Assembly (NCBI GenBank): GCA_036388095.1
Contig: DASVSL010000025.1
Coordinates: forward strand, 1-16,245
Length of the DNA: 16,245 bases
Direction: 5' to 3'
DNA from: DASVSL01 sp036388095
GTDB lineage: Bacteria > Patescibacteriota > Saccharimonadia > Saccharimonadales > Saccharimonadaceae
Shown here: in pieces, positions 7,121 to 14,077 of the stretch
Layout: each line of letters begins with the position of its first letter
Numbering within the stretch: position 1 is the first letter of the stretch
Position numbers and translations under genes: made by a program
The notes under the pieces: generated by a model
What the model was told of the DNA's origin: nothing
Database searches by the model: none
Seen by the model: the letters and a program-made list of their open reading frames with translations, nothing else

Positions 7121-7130
7121 AGGAAAGGTG
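7121..7130 (+). promoter_or_regulatory. Ribosome binding site deciding the GTG start of ftsH
   Basis: AGGAAAGGTG has purine-rich anti-Shine-Dalgarno complementarity and ends seven bases before GTG 7138. This favours the GTG over the in-frame ATG at 7147, which would be too far away. Confidence 0.65.
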
Positions 7131-7137
7131 ATATATC

Positions 7138-9009
7138 GTGGCACAAATGCCTAAAGTTCCGAAACGTCCTCGTAAACAACCAACGCCGTGGCTCAGACGG
7201 ACGTTGTTCTTTGCTGTGCTTGCCTTCTTCATTTTGTCATTCGCAGCCCTCTTGTTCCCGCAGCGTAACCTGAAAGAAGTTGCGTTCTCTGATGTGATCC
7301 GCCGCGCCAACGCTGGGCAAGTGCAAAAACTCGAAATCCAGGGCAGTGATATCTACATCACGCCAGACAATTCTAAGGAGCCGACCGAACGTTCGTACAA
7401 AGAGAGCGGCAGTTCGATTTACGAACAAGGACTTCGCCAAGACGCCAAGGTCGAGGTGACCGTGAAGGCACCCGATGGTACCGAAAACGCGATTTGGAAT
7501 ATCCTAAGCCTCGTCATTCCGGCGCTGCTTATCGGTGGATTGATTTTCTTCATTTTCCGCCAAGCGCAGGGCCAGAGTAACCAGGCGATGGGTTTTGGTA
7601 AATCAAAAGCTCGCCTGTACGGCAACGAGAAGAGCAAAGTTATTTTCAAGGATATCGCCGGCAACGATGAAGCGAAAGAAGACCTGACCGAGGTGGTTGA
7701 TTTCTTGAAGCACCCAAAGAAGTTTCAAGACGTCGGCGCCAAAATCCCGAAGGGTGTCTTGCTAGTAGGCCCTCCAGGTACCGGTAAAACCATGCTGGCT
7801 CGTGCGGTTGCCGGTGAGGCGGAAGTACCGTTCTTTAGCATCAGCGGGAGTGAATTCGTCGAAATGTTCGTCGGGGTTGGCGCTAGTCGTGTGCGCGACT
7901 TGTTTGAAAAAGCCAAGAAAAACGCCCCATGCATCATCTTTATTGACGAGATCGACGCCGTCGGCCGCCGCCGCGGTAGCGGCATGGGCGGTGGTCATGA
8001 CGAACGTGAACAAACTTTGAACCAGATCTTGGTTGAAATGGACGGCTTCGAAACCGGCACGAACGTGATTGTCCTGGCGGCAACTAACCGGGCCGACGTT
8101 CTTGACCCAGCACTACTGCGACCAGGTCGATTTGACCGCCGAACGAACATTATTTTGCCAGAACGACGCGACCGCGAAGCGATTTTGAAGGTCCACTTTG
8201 CAAAGAAACCGATCGACGAGAGCGTCAATCTCGATAAACTGGCCGCCAAGACAGCCGGTAGTAGCGGCGCGGACCTTGCCAATATCGCCAATGAAGCCGC
8301 GATCGTCGCTGCGCGTAACAACCGAAAAGTCATCACCAATGCGGATGTCACCTCGGCGTTTGAAAAAGTTGCGATTGGTCCGGAACGAAAAGCCAAGATC
8401 ATGAACGACAAAGAAAAAGAACTGACGGCCTACCACGAAGCTGGGCACGCCATTGTCGGTCACGTTCTACCAGACAGTGACCCAGTCCACAAGGTGACGA
8501 TCATTCCTCGCGGGGGAACCGGTGGTGTTACGTGGTTCTTACCACCGGAAGACCGTAACTACACCAGTGTCGTTGAATTCAAGGATGTCCTCGCCCGGGC
8601 GCTTGGTGGCCGGGTGGCAGAAAAAGTCGTCTACGGTGAGGACTTCATCACGACTGGGGCCGGCAGTGACCTACGTAAAGCGACCGAGATCGCCCGTGAC
8701 ATGGTGATCGAGCAGGGAATGGGTACGCGGCTTCGTGACCAGGTGTTCCACGAAGATAGCGGCGGTATGATGTTCGACCGCATGACACACGAACGACCGT
8801 ACAGTGAAGAGACGGCCCGCTCAATCGACGAAGAAGTCGAGACGCTCATCAAAGAAGCAGCCAAGCGAGCCGAGCTCGTGATCGCGCATAACATGAAGCA
8901 TCTTGAGGCCCTGGCGAAGCGCCTGCTCGAGGATGAAACGGTCGACGAAACTGTCGTCAACGAAGTTTTTGCCCACGCTGTCCTGCCAAAAGAAGCCCGG
9001 CTGTACTAG
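7138..9009 (+). CDS. ftsH: ATP-dependent zinc metalloprotease FtsH
   Basis: FtsH is a membrane-anchored hexameric AAA+ protease that removes misassembled membrane proteins and short-lived regulators. The 623 residues show a basic N-terminus, TM1 (about 21-41), an external domain (about 45-115), TM2 (about 119-140) and the AAA module. In the module are Walker A GPPGTGKT (211-218), Walker B IIFIDEID (267-274), a pore-loop MFVGVG (243-248) and the second region of homology ATNRADVLDPALLRPGRFDR (315-334). The M41 protease follows with zinc site HEAGH (433-437) and the third ligand D511 in GAGSDLRKAT. All catalytic residues are intact and the length is standard. A GTG start with a good ribosome site is used. 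murJ follows after 26 bases from its own apparent promoter. Confidence 0.97.
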   Translation: MAQMPKVPKRPRKQPTPWLRRTLFFAVLAFFILSFAALLFPQRNLKEVAFSDVIRRANAGQVQKLEIQGSDIYITPDNSKEPTERSYKESGSSIYEQGLRQDAKVEVTVKAPDGTENAIWNILSLVIPALLIGGLIFFIFRQAQGQSNQAMGFGKSKARLYGNEKSKVIFKDIAGNDEAKEDLTEVVDFLKHPKKFQDVGAKIPKGVLLVGPPGTGKTMLARAVAGEAEVPFFSISGSEFVEMFVGVGASRVRDLFEKAKKNAPCIIFIDEIDAVGRRRGSGMGGGHDEREQTLNQILVEMDGFETGTNVIVLAATNRADVLDPALLRPGRFDRRTNIILPERRDREAILKVHFAKKPIDESVNLDKLAAKTAGSSGADLANIANEAAIVAARNNRKVITNADVTSAFEKVAIGPERKAKIMNDKEKELTAYHEAGHAIVGHVLPDSDPVHKVTIIPRGGTGGVTWFLPPEDRNYTSVVEFKDVLARALGGRVAEKVVYGEDFITTGAGSDLRKATEIARDMVIEQGMGTRLRDQVFHEDSGGMMFDRMTHERPYSEETARSIDEEVETLIKEAAKRAELVIAHNMKHLEALAKRLLEDETVDETVVNEVFAHAVLPKEARLY

Positions 9010-9023
9010 TCGGCTAACAGGCC

Positions 9024-9029
9024 TATACT
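9024..9029 (+). promoter_or_regulatory. Putative murJ -10 box, leaderless
   Basis: TATACT is followed by exactly six bases and the ATG at 9036, so transcription should begin on the start codon. There is no Shine-Dalgarno sequence in the gap and no clear -35. Confidence 0.5.
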
Positions 9030-9035
9030 AAAGCC

Positions 9036-10691
9036 ATGGGTCGAGTCCGGAATGTTGTCACGCGCGCTAACCAAACACTAAGCGTTCAGCTGGCTGCAGT
9101 CTTACTAGCTGGCAGTACGCTGCTGAGTATGGTGCTAGGGCTGTTTCGCGACCGCCTACTCAATAGTACTTATGCCGCGAACGCTGCCACCGGCAGCGCA
9201 GGATATCCGCTTGGGCTCGACGCCTACACCGTGGCGTCGATCATCCCAGAGTTCATGTTCATTTTGCTCGTGTCGGGAGCGCTCAGCGTCACCTTTATTC
9301 CGGTTTTTAATGACCGTATCCATAAGGGCAACCGCCGCTCAGCCTGGGAACTCAGCACCAGTCTGGTAAATCTACTGGCGCTGATCACACTGCTGTCGAG
9401 CATTATCATTATTATCTTTGCCGATCCGTTGGTGCGCTACGTCGTCGGGCCAGGCCTGGACGAATCGGGGCGCTCGCTGGCCGTCAGTATGCTCCGGGTC
9501 ATCGCGATAAATCCATTCCTGTTTGCCATCAGTGCGGTCATCGCCAGTATTCAGCAGGCGGTCGGACGCTTTGTCTTCTTCGCACTAGCCCCGACAATTT
9601 ACAATATAGGTATCATCATTGGCCTGCTGGTGTTCACAAACGGCATTAATCTGTTTGGCGTTCAGATTTTCGAGGGTGGTATCATGGGGGTCGCACTGGG
9701 CGTCGTGTTGGGATCGATCATGCAGTTGGTTGTCAGTGCCGTCGGCCTGATTGGTCTCGGTTTTGATTACCGCTTTAAGATTTATTGGAAAAACCGTGGC
9801 TTCCGGCAAGTCCTTGGGTTATTACCGCCGCGCTCGCTCGACCAGGGCATCGATTATATTAACGGTATCGTCGAGACGAATCTTGCGTCTAGGCTGGCGA
9901 CAGGCTCGATTCGGTTTTATCAACAAGCCACGACACTGCACTATGTTCCGATCAACCTGGTTGGTGTCGCCATTAGTACCGCCGCCTTTCCGCAAATGAC
10001 AGAGCGTCTCAGTCAAGGCCGACCCGATTTGTTCAGGTCAGAATTACAGACAATTCTTCGCGTCATTATTTGGCTGGCACTACCGATCGCCACAATCGCC
10101 TTTTTTGGGCGCGGCTATCTGGTTAATTTCTTGTTCAACGGTGGTCAGCCGGTCGTCGCCAGTTTGCTTGGTATTTTGGCGGTCGCCATCTTGTTCCGGT
10201 CGATCTATCACATTGCGGCCCGTAGTTTCTACGCGCAACAAGACACCAAAACGCCGCTCTATATCTCGTTGTTTACGATCGGCCTGAACATTACGCTGGC
10301 AATCTGGTTTACGCTTCAGCTTGATATGGGAATCTACGGGCTGGCCTGGGCGCAGTCGATCACGGCCGCGATTGAAATAGCGATTTTGTTTTCGGTCATG
10401 AGTACCAGGATTGAGGGGTTATTCAACCGACCATTTATCGCCGCGATCGGGCGCATGGTCATCGCGACATCGATCATGGCCTTCGTGTCCTACTGGGCCG
10501 TTAAGGTCTTTGCCCTTAGCGCCGCTGACCAAAGTTTCATGAGTGTCTTTCCGAAGTTCGCCTTGATCACTGCCATCAGCTTGGTTGCCTACGTCAGTAT
10601 TTGTCGATTGCTTAAAATCAGTGAAGCCGAGCTTGTCATCGGGCGCCTGCGCCACTACGTCTTTGACTCGTACCGAACAAGCGAGAAATAG
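9036..10691 (+). CDS. murJ: Lipid II flippase MurJ (MviN family)
   Basis: MurJ flips the peptidoglycan precursor lipid II to the outer face of the membrane. This 551-residue, roughly 14-helix MOP-superfamily protein shows the N-terminal family signature L-G-L-F-R-D-R-L (about 35-42), LDAY near residue 61 and the IPEFMFILLVSGALSVTFIPVF block (IPEF, SGALS and FIPVF are the key parts). In the middle it has a long RFYQQATTLHYVPINL segment followed by GVAISTAAFPQM, which matches the LYQLPLGLFGIAIATALLP block of other MurJ proteins. The length fits the family. It indicates that this organism makes peptidoglycan. The stop is two bases before the lepA start, so the two genes are co-transcribed. Confidence 0.93.
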   Translation: MGRVRNVVTRANQTLSVQLAAVLLAGSTLLSMVLGLFRDRLLNSTYAANAATGSAGYPLGLDAYTVASIIPEFMFILLVSGALSVTFIPVFNDRIHKGNRRSAWELSTSLVNLLALITLLSSIIIIIFADPLVRYVVGPGLDESGRSLAVSMLRVIAINPFLFAISAVIASIQQAVGRFVFFALAPTIYNIGIIIGLLVFTNGINLFGVQIFEGGIMGVALGVVLGSIMQLVVSAVGLIGLGFDYRFKIYWKNRGFRQVLGLLPPRSLDQGIDYINGIVETNLASRLATGSIRFYQQATTLHYVPINLVGVAISTAAFPQMTERLSQGRPDLFRSELQTILRVIIWLALPIATIAFFGRGYLVNFLFNGGQPVVASLLGILAVAILFRSIYHIAARSFYAQQDTKTPLYISLFTIGLNITLAIWFTLQLDMGIYGLAWAQSITAAIEIAILFSVMSTRIEGLFNRPFIAAIGRMVIATSIMAFVSYWAVKVFALSAADQSFMSVFPKFALITAISLVAYVSICRLLKISEAELVIGRLRHYVFDSYRTSEK

Positions 10692-10693
10692 CC

Positions 10694-12466
10694 ATGAAAC
10701 CGATCCGAAATTTTTGCATCATCGCCCATATTGACCATGGTAAAAGCACGCTGGCCGACCGGATGCTCGAGCTGACGGGAACCGTTAACGCCCGTGACAT
10801 GAAGAGTCAACTGCTCGATAGTATGGATCTTGAGCGTGAAAAAGGCATTACCATCAAGCTCGCCCCCGTCAGGATGGAGCACCGTGGTATCGAGTTGAAT
10901 TTGATCGACACACCCGGCCACGTTGATTTTAGTTATGAAGTCAGTCGATCGCTGGCTGCCTGCGAAGGCGCCGTGCTGGTTGTTGATGCCAGCCAGGGTG
11001 TGCAGGCCCAGACGCTCGCCAATGTGTATCTGGCGTTGGCGGCGGAACTGACGATTATTCCGGTGCTTAACAAAATCGATTTATCAGCAGCCGATGTTGA
11101 GCGTGTTGGCAATGAACTCATCAATTTGCTCGGCTGTCGTCGCGAGGACATTTTGCTGATAAGCGCCAAGACAGGACAGGGGGTCGAAGACGTGCTCGAT
11201 AGGGTCATTGAACAGGTCCCACCGCCGCGCGACGAAGCGGCCAATGCGACGCGGGCACTCATTTTCGACAGTTATTATGACGATTATCGCGGGGTTATTC
11301 TGTATATCCGGATTGTCAGCGGCAGTTTGAAAAAAGGCGATCACATTACGATGCTCGCAACTGACGCGAAGGGGCTTGCTCTAGAGGTCGGCGCCTTGAG
11401 CCCGAGTATGATGCCGGGAACTGAACTAAGCACCGGGCAAATCGGCTACGTTGTGACGAACCTACGAACAACCCGTGACGCCCGTGTCGGTGACACAGTG
11501 ACAACCGAACGCTTACGAGCCAGCGAACCACTGCCGGGCTACATCGATGTGCACCCATTCGTTTACGCTGGGTTTTTCCCCGTCAGCAACGTTGACTACC
11601 AGGATTTAAAGGATGCGGTTGAAAAACTGACGCTCAGCGATTCCGCTTTGCAGTACGAACCCGAAAACTCACCTGTGCTTGGCTTTGGTGTCCGTATCGG
11701 CTTTCTTGGCATGCTGCATATGGACATCGTGCGCGAGCGGCTGGAGCGCGAGTATGACCTTGATTTGGTCATAACGAACCCAAGTACCGATTATCAGGTC
11801 GATCTGACGTCGGGTGAGCACCTCGATATAAAATCAGCCTCTAACCTACCTGACGTCGCGCGTGTTATCGAGATCCGCGAGCCGTGGATCAACGGTGAGA
11901 TCGTCGTCCCGACTGATTACGTCGGTGCCGTCATTCAGTTGGTCGTCAGTAAACGTGGCCGACAGACCAATCTCAGCTACATCGACGAGCGTGCCCTTAT
12001 TAGTTTCGAGGCACCGCTTGCCAACTTACTGACGGATTTTTATGATCAGCTCAAGTCGGTAACATCTGGCTATGGCAGTTTCAACTATGAACTATCGGGT
12101 TACCGTACGGAAGACCTCGTCCGGGTCGATTTTTACGTCGCTGGTGAGATTGTCGATGCCCTTAGTGTCATGGCGCACCGCTCAGAAGCCCAGCCGCTTG
12201 GGCGAGAAACGGTCAAACGGCTCAAAGAGGTTATCCCCCGTCAAAACTTCCAGGTCGCGCTGCAAGCGGCCATCGGTGCCCGTTTTATCGCCCGCGAAGA
12301 TCTCAGCGCCTACCGCAAAGACGTCACGACCGGTCTCTACGGCGGCGACGTCAGCCGTAAGAAAAAAGTCCTCGCCAAGCAGGCTAAAGGCAAGAAGCGC
12401 ATGAAGCGATTCGGTAAGGTCGACATTCCTTCCGAAGCCTTTACTGTCATGCTACGACGGGATTGA
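10694..12466 (+). CDS. lepA: Elongation factor 4 (LepA), ribosomal GTPase
   Basis: LepA/EF4 is a translational GTPase acting on the ribosome, linked to back-translocation and 30S assembly. The 590 residues contain G1 AHIDHGKST, the switch-I region EREKGITIK, G3 DTPGHVDF, G4 NKID and G5 SAK. Domain II and the LepA-specific C-terminal domain follow: SGYGSFNYE, MAHRSEA, then YGGDVSRKKKVL and KKRMKRFGKVDIPSEAF. Start: the ATG lies two bases behind the murJ stop with no real Shine-Dalgarno sequence, so it depends on coupling. Oddity: the coding end (12406-12453) recurs exactly at 12557-12604, followed there by synonymous codons and a different stop. The present 3' end may therefore have been supplied by an integrating element. 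The protein itself is full length. Confidence 0.97.
   Translation: MKPIRNFCIIAHIDHGKSTLADRMLELTGTVNARDMKSQLLDSMDLEREKGITIKLAPVRMEHRGIELNLIDTPGHVDFSYEVSRSLAACEGAVLVVDASQGVQAQTLANVYLALAAELTIIPVLNKIDLSAADVERVGNELINLLGCRREDILLISAKTGQGVEDVLDRVIEQVPPPRDEAANATRALIFDSYYDDYRGVILYIRIVSGSLKKGDHITMLATDAKGLALEVGALSPSMMPGTELSTGQIGYVVTNLRTTRDARVGDTVTTERLRASEPLPGYIDVHPFVYAGFFPVSNVDYQDLKDAVEKLTLSDSALQYEPENSPVLGFGVRIGFLGMLHMDIVRERLEREYDLDLVITNPSTDYQVDLTSGEHLDIKSASNLPDVARVIEIREPWINGEIVVPTDYVGAVIQLVVSKRGRQTNLSYIDERALISFEAPLANLLTDFYDQLKSVTSGYGSFNYELSGYRTEDLVRVDFYVAGEIVDALSVMAHRSEAQPLGRETVKRLKEVIPRQNFQVALQAAIGARFIAREDLSAYRKDVTTGLYGGDVSRKKKVLAKQAKGKKRMKRFGKVDIPSEAFTVMLRRD
12406..12453 (+). repeat. Direct repeat, copy 1 (inside lepA 3' end)
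   Basis: This 48-bp block is identical to 12557-12604. It begins at the third base of a Lys codon, and the bases before it differ between copies. After it, copy 1 continues CTA CGA CGG GAT TGA (codons read from the Leu codon, whose first two bases are inside the block). Confidence 0.95.
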
Positions 12467-12484
12467 TACCGGTTAGACATCTTT

Positions 12485-12547
12485 AGGGGGAGGGCATCGC
12501 TAAGCGAATTTATTTCGCCTTAACGATGCGGAGGGGTGAGCCCCTCC
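12485..12547 (+). other. Compact structured element between the two lepA ends
   Basis: The 103 bases between the direct repeats contain no gene but strong secondary structure. GCATCG-c-TAAGCGAA (12494-12508) pairs with its near complement at 12514-12529 (one mismatch, one bulge, five-base loop). It is followed at once by a perfect GGAGGGG-TGAG-CCCCTCC hairpin (12530-12547). A G-rich strand, AGGGGGAGGG (12485-12494), could pair with the same C-rich arm, so two folds compete. No T-run follows. It may be a lepA mRNA end or terminator, or the body of a small mobile or remnant element. Confidence 0.55.
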
Positions 12548-12556
12548 TGAATATGC

Positions 12557-12604
12557 GCGATTCGGTAAGGTCGACATTCCTTCCGAAGCCTTTACTGTCA
12601 TGCT
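12557..12604 (+). repeat. Direct repeat, copy 2
   Basis: Exact 48-bp copy of 12406-12453, 151 bp downstream start to start. The distance includes the structured element. Confidence 0.95.
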
Positions 12605-12617
12605 TCGTCGTGACTAG
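12558..12617 (+). pseudogene. lepA: Displaced lepA 3' end (last 19 codons and stop)
   Basis: Read in the lepA frame, this stretch encodes the same final 19 residues as the true gene (ending VMLRRD) and then TAG. It has no start codon and is cut off by an in-frame TGA at 12537-12539, so it is not expressed as a separate protein. Beyond the 48 identical bases, the last four codons differ from the live gene only at silent positions (CTT CGT CGT GAC against CTA CGA CGG GAT), and the stop is TAG instead of TGA. It is best explained as the original chromosomal end pushed aside by an insertion. Its GTGACT could now serve as the -35 of the next gene. Confidence 0.8.
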
Positions 12618-12638
12618 ACGGCGTTCGTCTCGTATACT
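12610..12638 (+). promoter_or_regulatory. Putative promoter of the four-helix membrane protein gene
   Basis: GTGACT (12610-12615) lies 17 bp from TATACT (12633-12638), and the ATG follows nine bases later at 12648. The transcript would have a leader of at most about three bases. The -35 lies inside the displaced lepA end. Confidence 0.5.
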
Positions 12639-12647
12639 GAGTGGCAT

Positions 12648-13274
12648 ATGGGCTACGTCCCGAAATATCAAAATATTTTACAGGTCTTAACGCCGTCGTG
12701 GTACGGCGGGTTATTCACGGCGCTTGTCAGTGCGGGAGCGGTGGCGGCCGCGGTCGTGCCGAAGCTGTACGCCGGCAGTTGGGTGGCGATTTATCTCAAT
12801 ACCGATCAGTTTGATGCCAGCGTTAATCAAACAAACTTTGATGAAATCAGCCGAGCCGTCAATACAAGCAATTTTGTGGCCGATGCTTCGATTTTTGTCT
12901 TGTGGGCCATCACTGGCCTGGCGCTGTTCTTCGTTGTCTCAAGTATTGCGCGGTCGCTCCATAACACCTTCGTGGTGGTTGAACTGTTCGACTTTTTCCG
13001 CCGCGACCGCAAGGCAATCGAACGTGAGGCCATCGCGCATACGGCGCTACGGCTCGTCGCATTATTGGGTATATACGGCCTGTATCAAATTGCGATTCAT
13101 TATATTTTACCCTACTGCCTGATGGCCGGTCAGGTTGCCGCTAGCGAACCGCTCCCGCAACAGCTCGGCTACCTCGTACTCCTGTTTTTCGTCATCGCGT
13201 TGACGCTGCACCTGTTCTTGATTTTGGTGCGCTTAGTCATGCTCCGGCCACGACTTTTTCAATCCGCGTACTAA
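12648..13274 (+). CDS. Four-helix membrane protein of unknown function
   Basis: I do not recognise this 208-residue protein. It has four likely membrane helices, at about 16-37, 80-104, 128-155 and 170-198. A polar external loop of ~40 residues rich in Asn, Asp and Thr lies between the first two. A charged loop (FFRRDRKAIEREAIAHTALR, about 114-133) between the second and third is probably cytoplasmic by the positive-inside rule. There are no Cys pairs, no catalytic motif and no signal for a known transporter family. Its start is supported by a promoter nine bases before the ATG. It stands alone between lepA and the kinase-like gene, with a separate promoter on either side, so context gives little hint of function. 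Codon usage looks like that of its neighbours. Confidence 0.8.
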   Translation: MGYVPKYQNILQVLTPSWYGGLFTALVSAGAVAAAVVPKLYAGSWVAIYLNTDQFDASVNQTNFDEISRAVNTSNFVADASIFVLWAITGLALFFVVSSIARSLHNTFVVVELFDFFRRDRKAIEREAIAHTALRLVALLGIYGLYQIAIHYILPYCLMAGQVAASEPLPQQLGYLVLLFFVIALTLHLFLILVRLVMLRPRLFQSAY

Positions 13275-13304
13275 AGCCTCTCCCGCGCCGCGTGTTGTGA
13301 CGTG

Positions 13305-13310
13305 TATCAT
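13305..13310 (+). promoter_or_regulatory. Putative -10 box of the guanylate-kinase-like gene, leaderless
   Basis: TATCAT, preceded by TG, is followed by exactly six bases and the ATG at 13317. This decides the start: an in-frame GTG at 13302 would lie upstream of the predicted transcript. No -35 is evident. Confidence 0.5.
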
Positions 13311-13316
13311 AGGCCA

Positions 13317-14045
13317 ATGAGCATTACACTCCGTCACATTGAGCAATTCCGTTCCGTCCTGCAAAACTACATCCCGAACGAAAAGACCCTTCAGCTACTG
13401 CACTCACGCCCGCTTGTTATATTGCTGGGCGTCAGCGGGGCTGGCCGAAATACCGTTATCAATCATCTCGTCGGTGAAGGTAAGTACCAGTTCATCGTCT
13501 CAGACACGACTCGTCCACCGAAAGTCCGGGATGGTCGGCTGGAACAGCACGGTGTCCATTACAACTTCAAATCCGAAGAATCATTTCTTGCTGATCTGCG
13601 TGCAGGCAAGTATCTAGAAGCCGAAGTGATTCATAACCAGCAAGTGTCTGGCATTAGCGTTAGAGAACTTCAGCGTGCCCTTGAGAGCGGCATGATACCT
13701 ATTAATGAGGTTGATATCGGTGGCGTGCGGGCGATAAAAGCCCTCAAGCCGGACGTCACACTGTTCTTTATGATCCCACCGAGCTACAAAGAATGGCTTT
13801 ATCGTCTGCGTGGACGGGAAGTCATGAGTAGCGAAGAAGAAGCCAATCGCTTAAAAACAGCGGCTCATATTCTCGAACAAGCGCTGGCTAGTGATGATTT
13901 TACGTTCATCGTGAACACGTCATCGCATAAAACGGCCGAACGAATCGATCGTTACGTCCACGGTACCCCGATCGGGGGCGTCGACCTAGACGCTCGCGCA
14001 ATCGCTACCGCCATCTTGGCTGAGCTGACATCTGGCACTCATTGA
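13317..14045 (+). CDS. Guanylate-kinase-like protein with altered P-loop
   Basis: This 242-residue protein has the guanylate kinase fold in order. It has a P-loop GVSGAGRNT (38-46), the GMP-binding strand SDTTRPP (62-68) with HGVHYNF (78-84), the LEAEVIHN segment (100-107), NEVDIGGVRAIK (130-141) for LEIDVQGA, FMIPPS (151-156) and the lid RLRGR (163-167). About 30 extra residues precede the domain and ~40 follow. The canonical P-loop is GPSGAGKS/T. Here the nucleotide-binding Lys is Arg (R44), followed by Asn. Canonical guanylate kinases make GDP from GMP and ATP. This one may be weakened, have shifted specificity, or act as a non-catalytic GMP-binding protein. Whether a normal gmk exists elsewhere is unknown. 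The stop codon lies within the CIRCE element of hrcA. Confidence 0.82.
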   Translation: MSITLRHIEQFRSVLQNYIPNEKTLQLLHSRPLVILLGVSGAGRNTVINHLVGEGKYQFIVSDTTRPPKVRDGRLEQHGVHYNFKSEESFLADLRAGKYLEAEVIHNQQVSGISVRELQRALESGMIPINEVDIGGVRAIKALKPDVTLFFMIPPSYKEWLYRLRGREVMSSEEEANRLKTAAHILEQALASDDFTFIVNTSSHKTAERIDRYVHGTPIGGVDLDARAIATAILAELTSGTH

Positions 14046-14057
14046 CGCAGAGTGCCA
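14033..14057 (+). promoter_or_regulatory. CIRCE operator (HrcA binding site)
   Basis: This is a perfect inverted repeat, TGGCACTC (14033-14040), a nine-base spacer, GAGTGCCA (14050-14057). It matches the CIRCE consensus (TTAGCACTC-N9-GAGTGCTAA) in the core GCACTC-N9-GAGTGC and in exact spacer length. It lies just upstream of hrcA and covers the promoter, so HrcA should repress its own operon, with relief on heat shock through GroE-dependent control. Confidence 0.93.
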
Positions 14058-14071
14058 AAAAATGCTACACT
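14042..14071 (+). promoter_or_regulatory. hrcA operon promoter, leaderless
   Basis: TTGACG (14042-14047; five of six matches to TTGACA) lies 18 bp from an extended -10, TGC-TACACT (14063-14071). The ATG is exactly six bases further on, at 14078. The -35 sits inside the CIRCE spacer, and the right CIRCE arm lies between -35 and -10. This is the best-supported promoter in the window. Confidence 0.8.
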
Positions 14072-14077
14072 GACCCC

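Noticed and set aside
7995..8411. 138-codon open frame on the minus strand inside ftsH, and several similar ones at 7725-8463 and 8631-8960
   Set aside because: They are antisense to the highly conserved AAA and protease regions of ftsH, with compositions typical of frame shadows (Ser/Arg/Ala-rich).
12467..12647. Independent small gene or tRNA in the lepA downstream gap
   Set aside because: There is no open frame with a start codon and ribosome site and no cloverleaf. The only coding similarity is the displaced lepA end, which lacks a start.
13302..13316. GTG start extending the guanylate-kinase-like protein by five codons
   Set aside because: It overlaps the -10 box TATCAT; the ATG at 13317 is six bases downstream of it.
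14042..14077. Upstream TTG start extending hrcA by 12 codons
   Set aside because: The TTG is the -35 box and lies within CIRCE. The extension does not resemble the HrcA N-terminus, and the ATG at 14078 fits the promoter.
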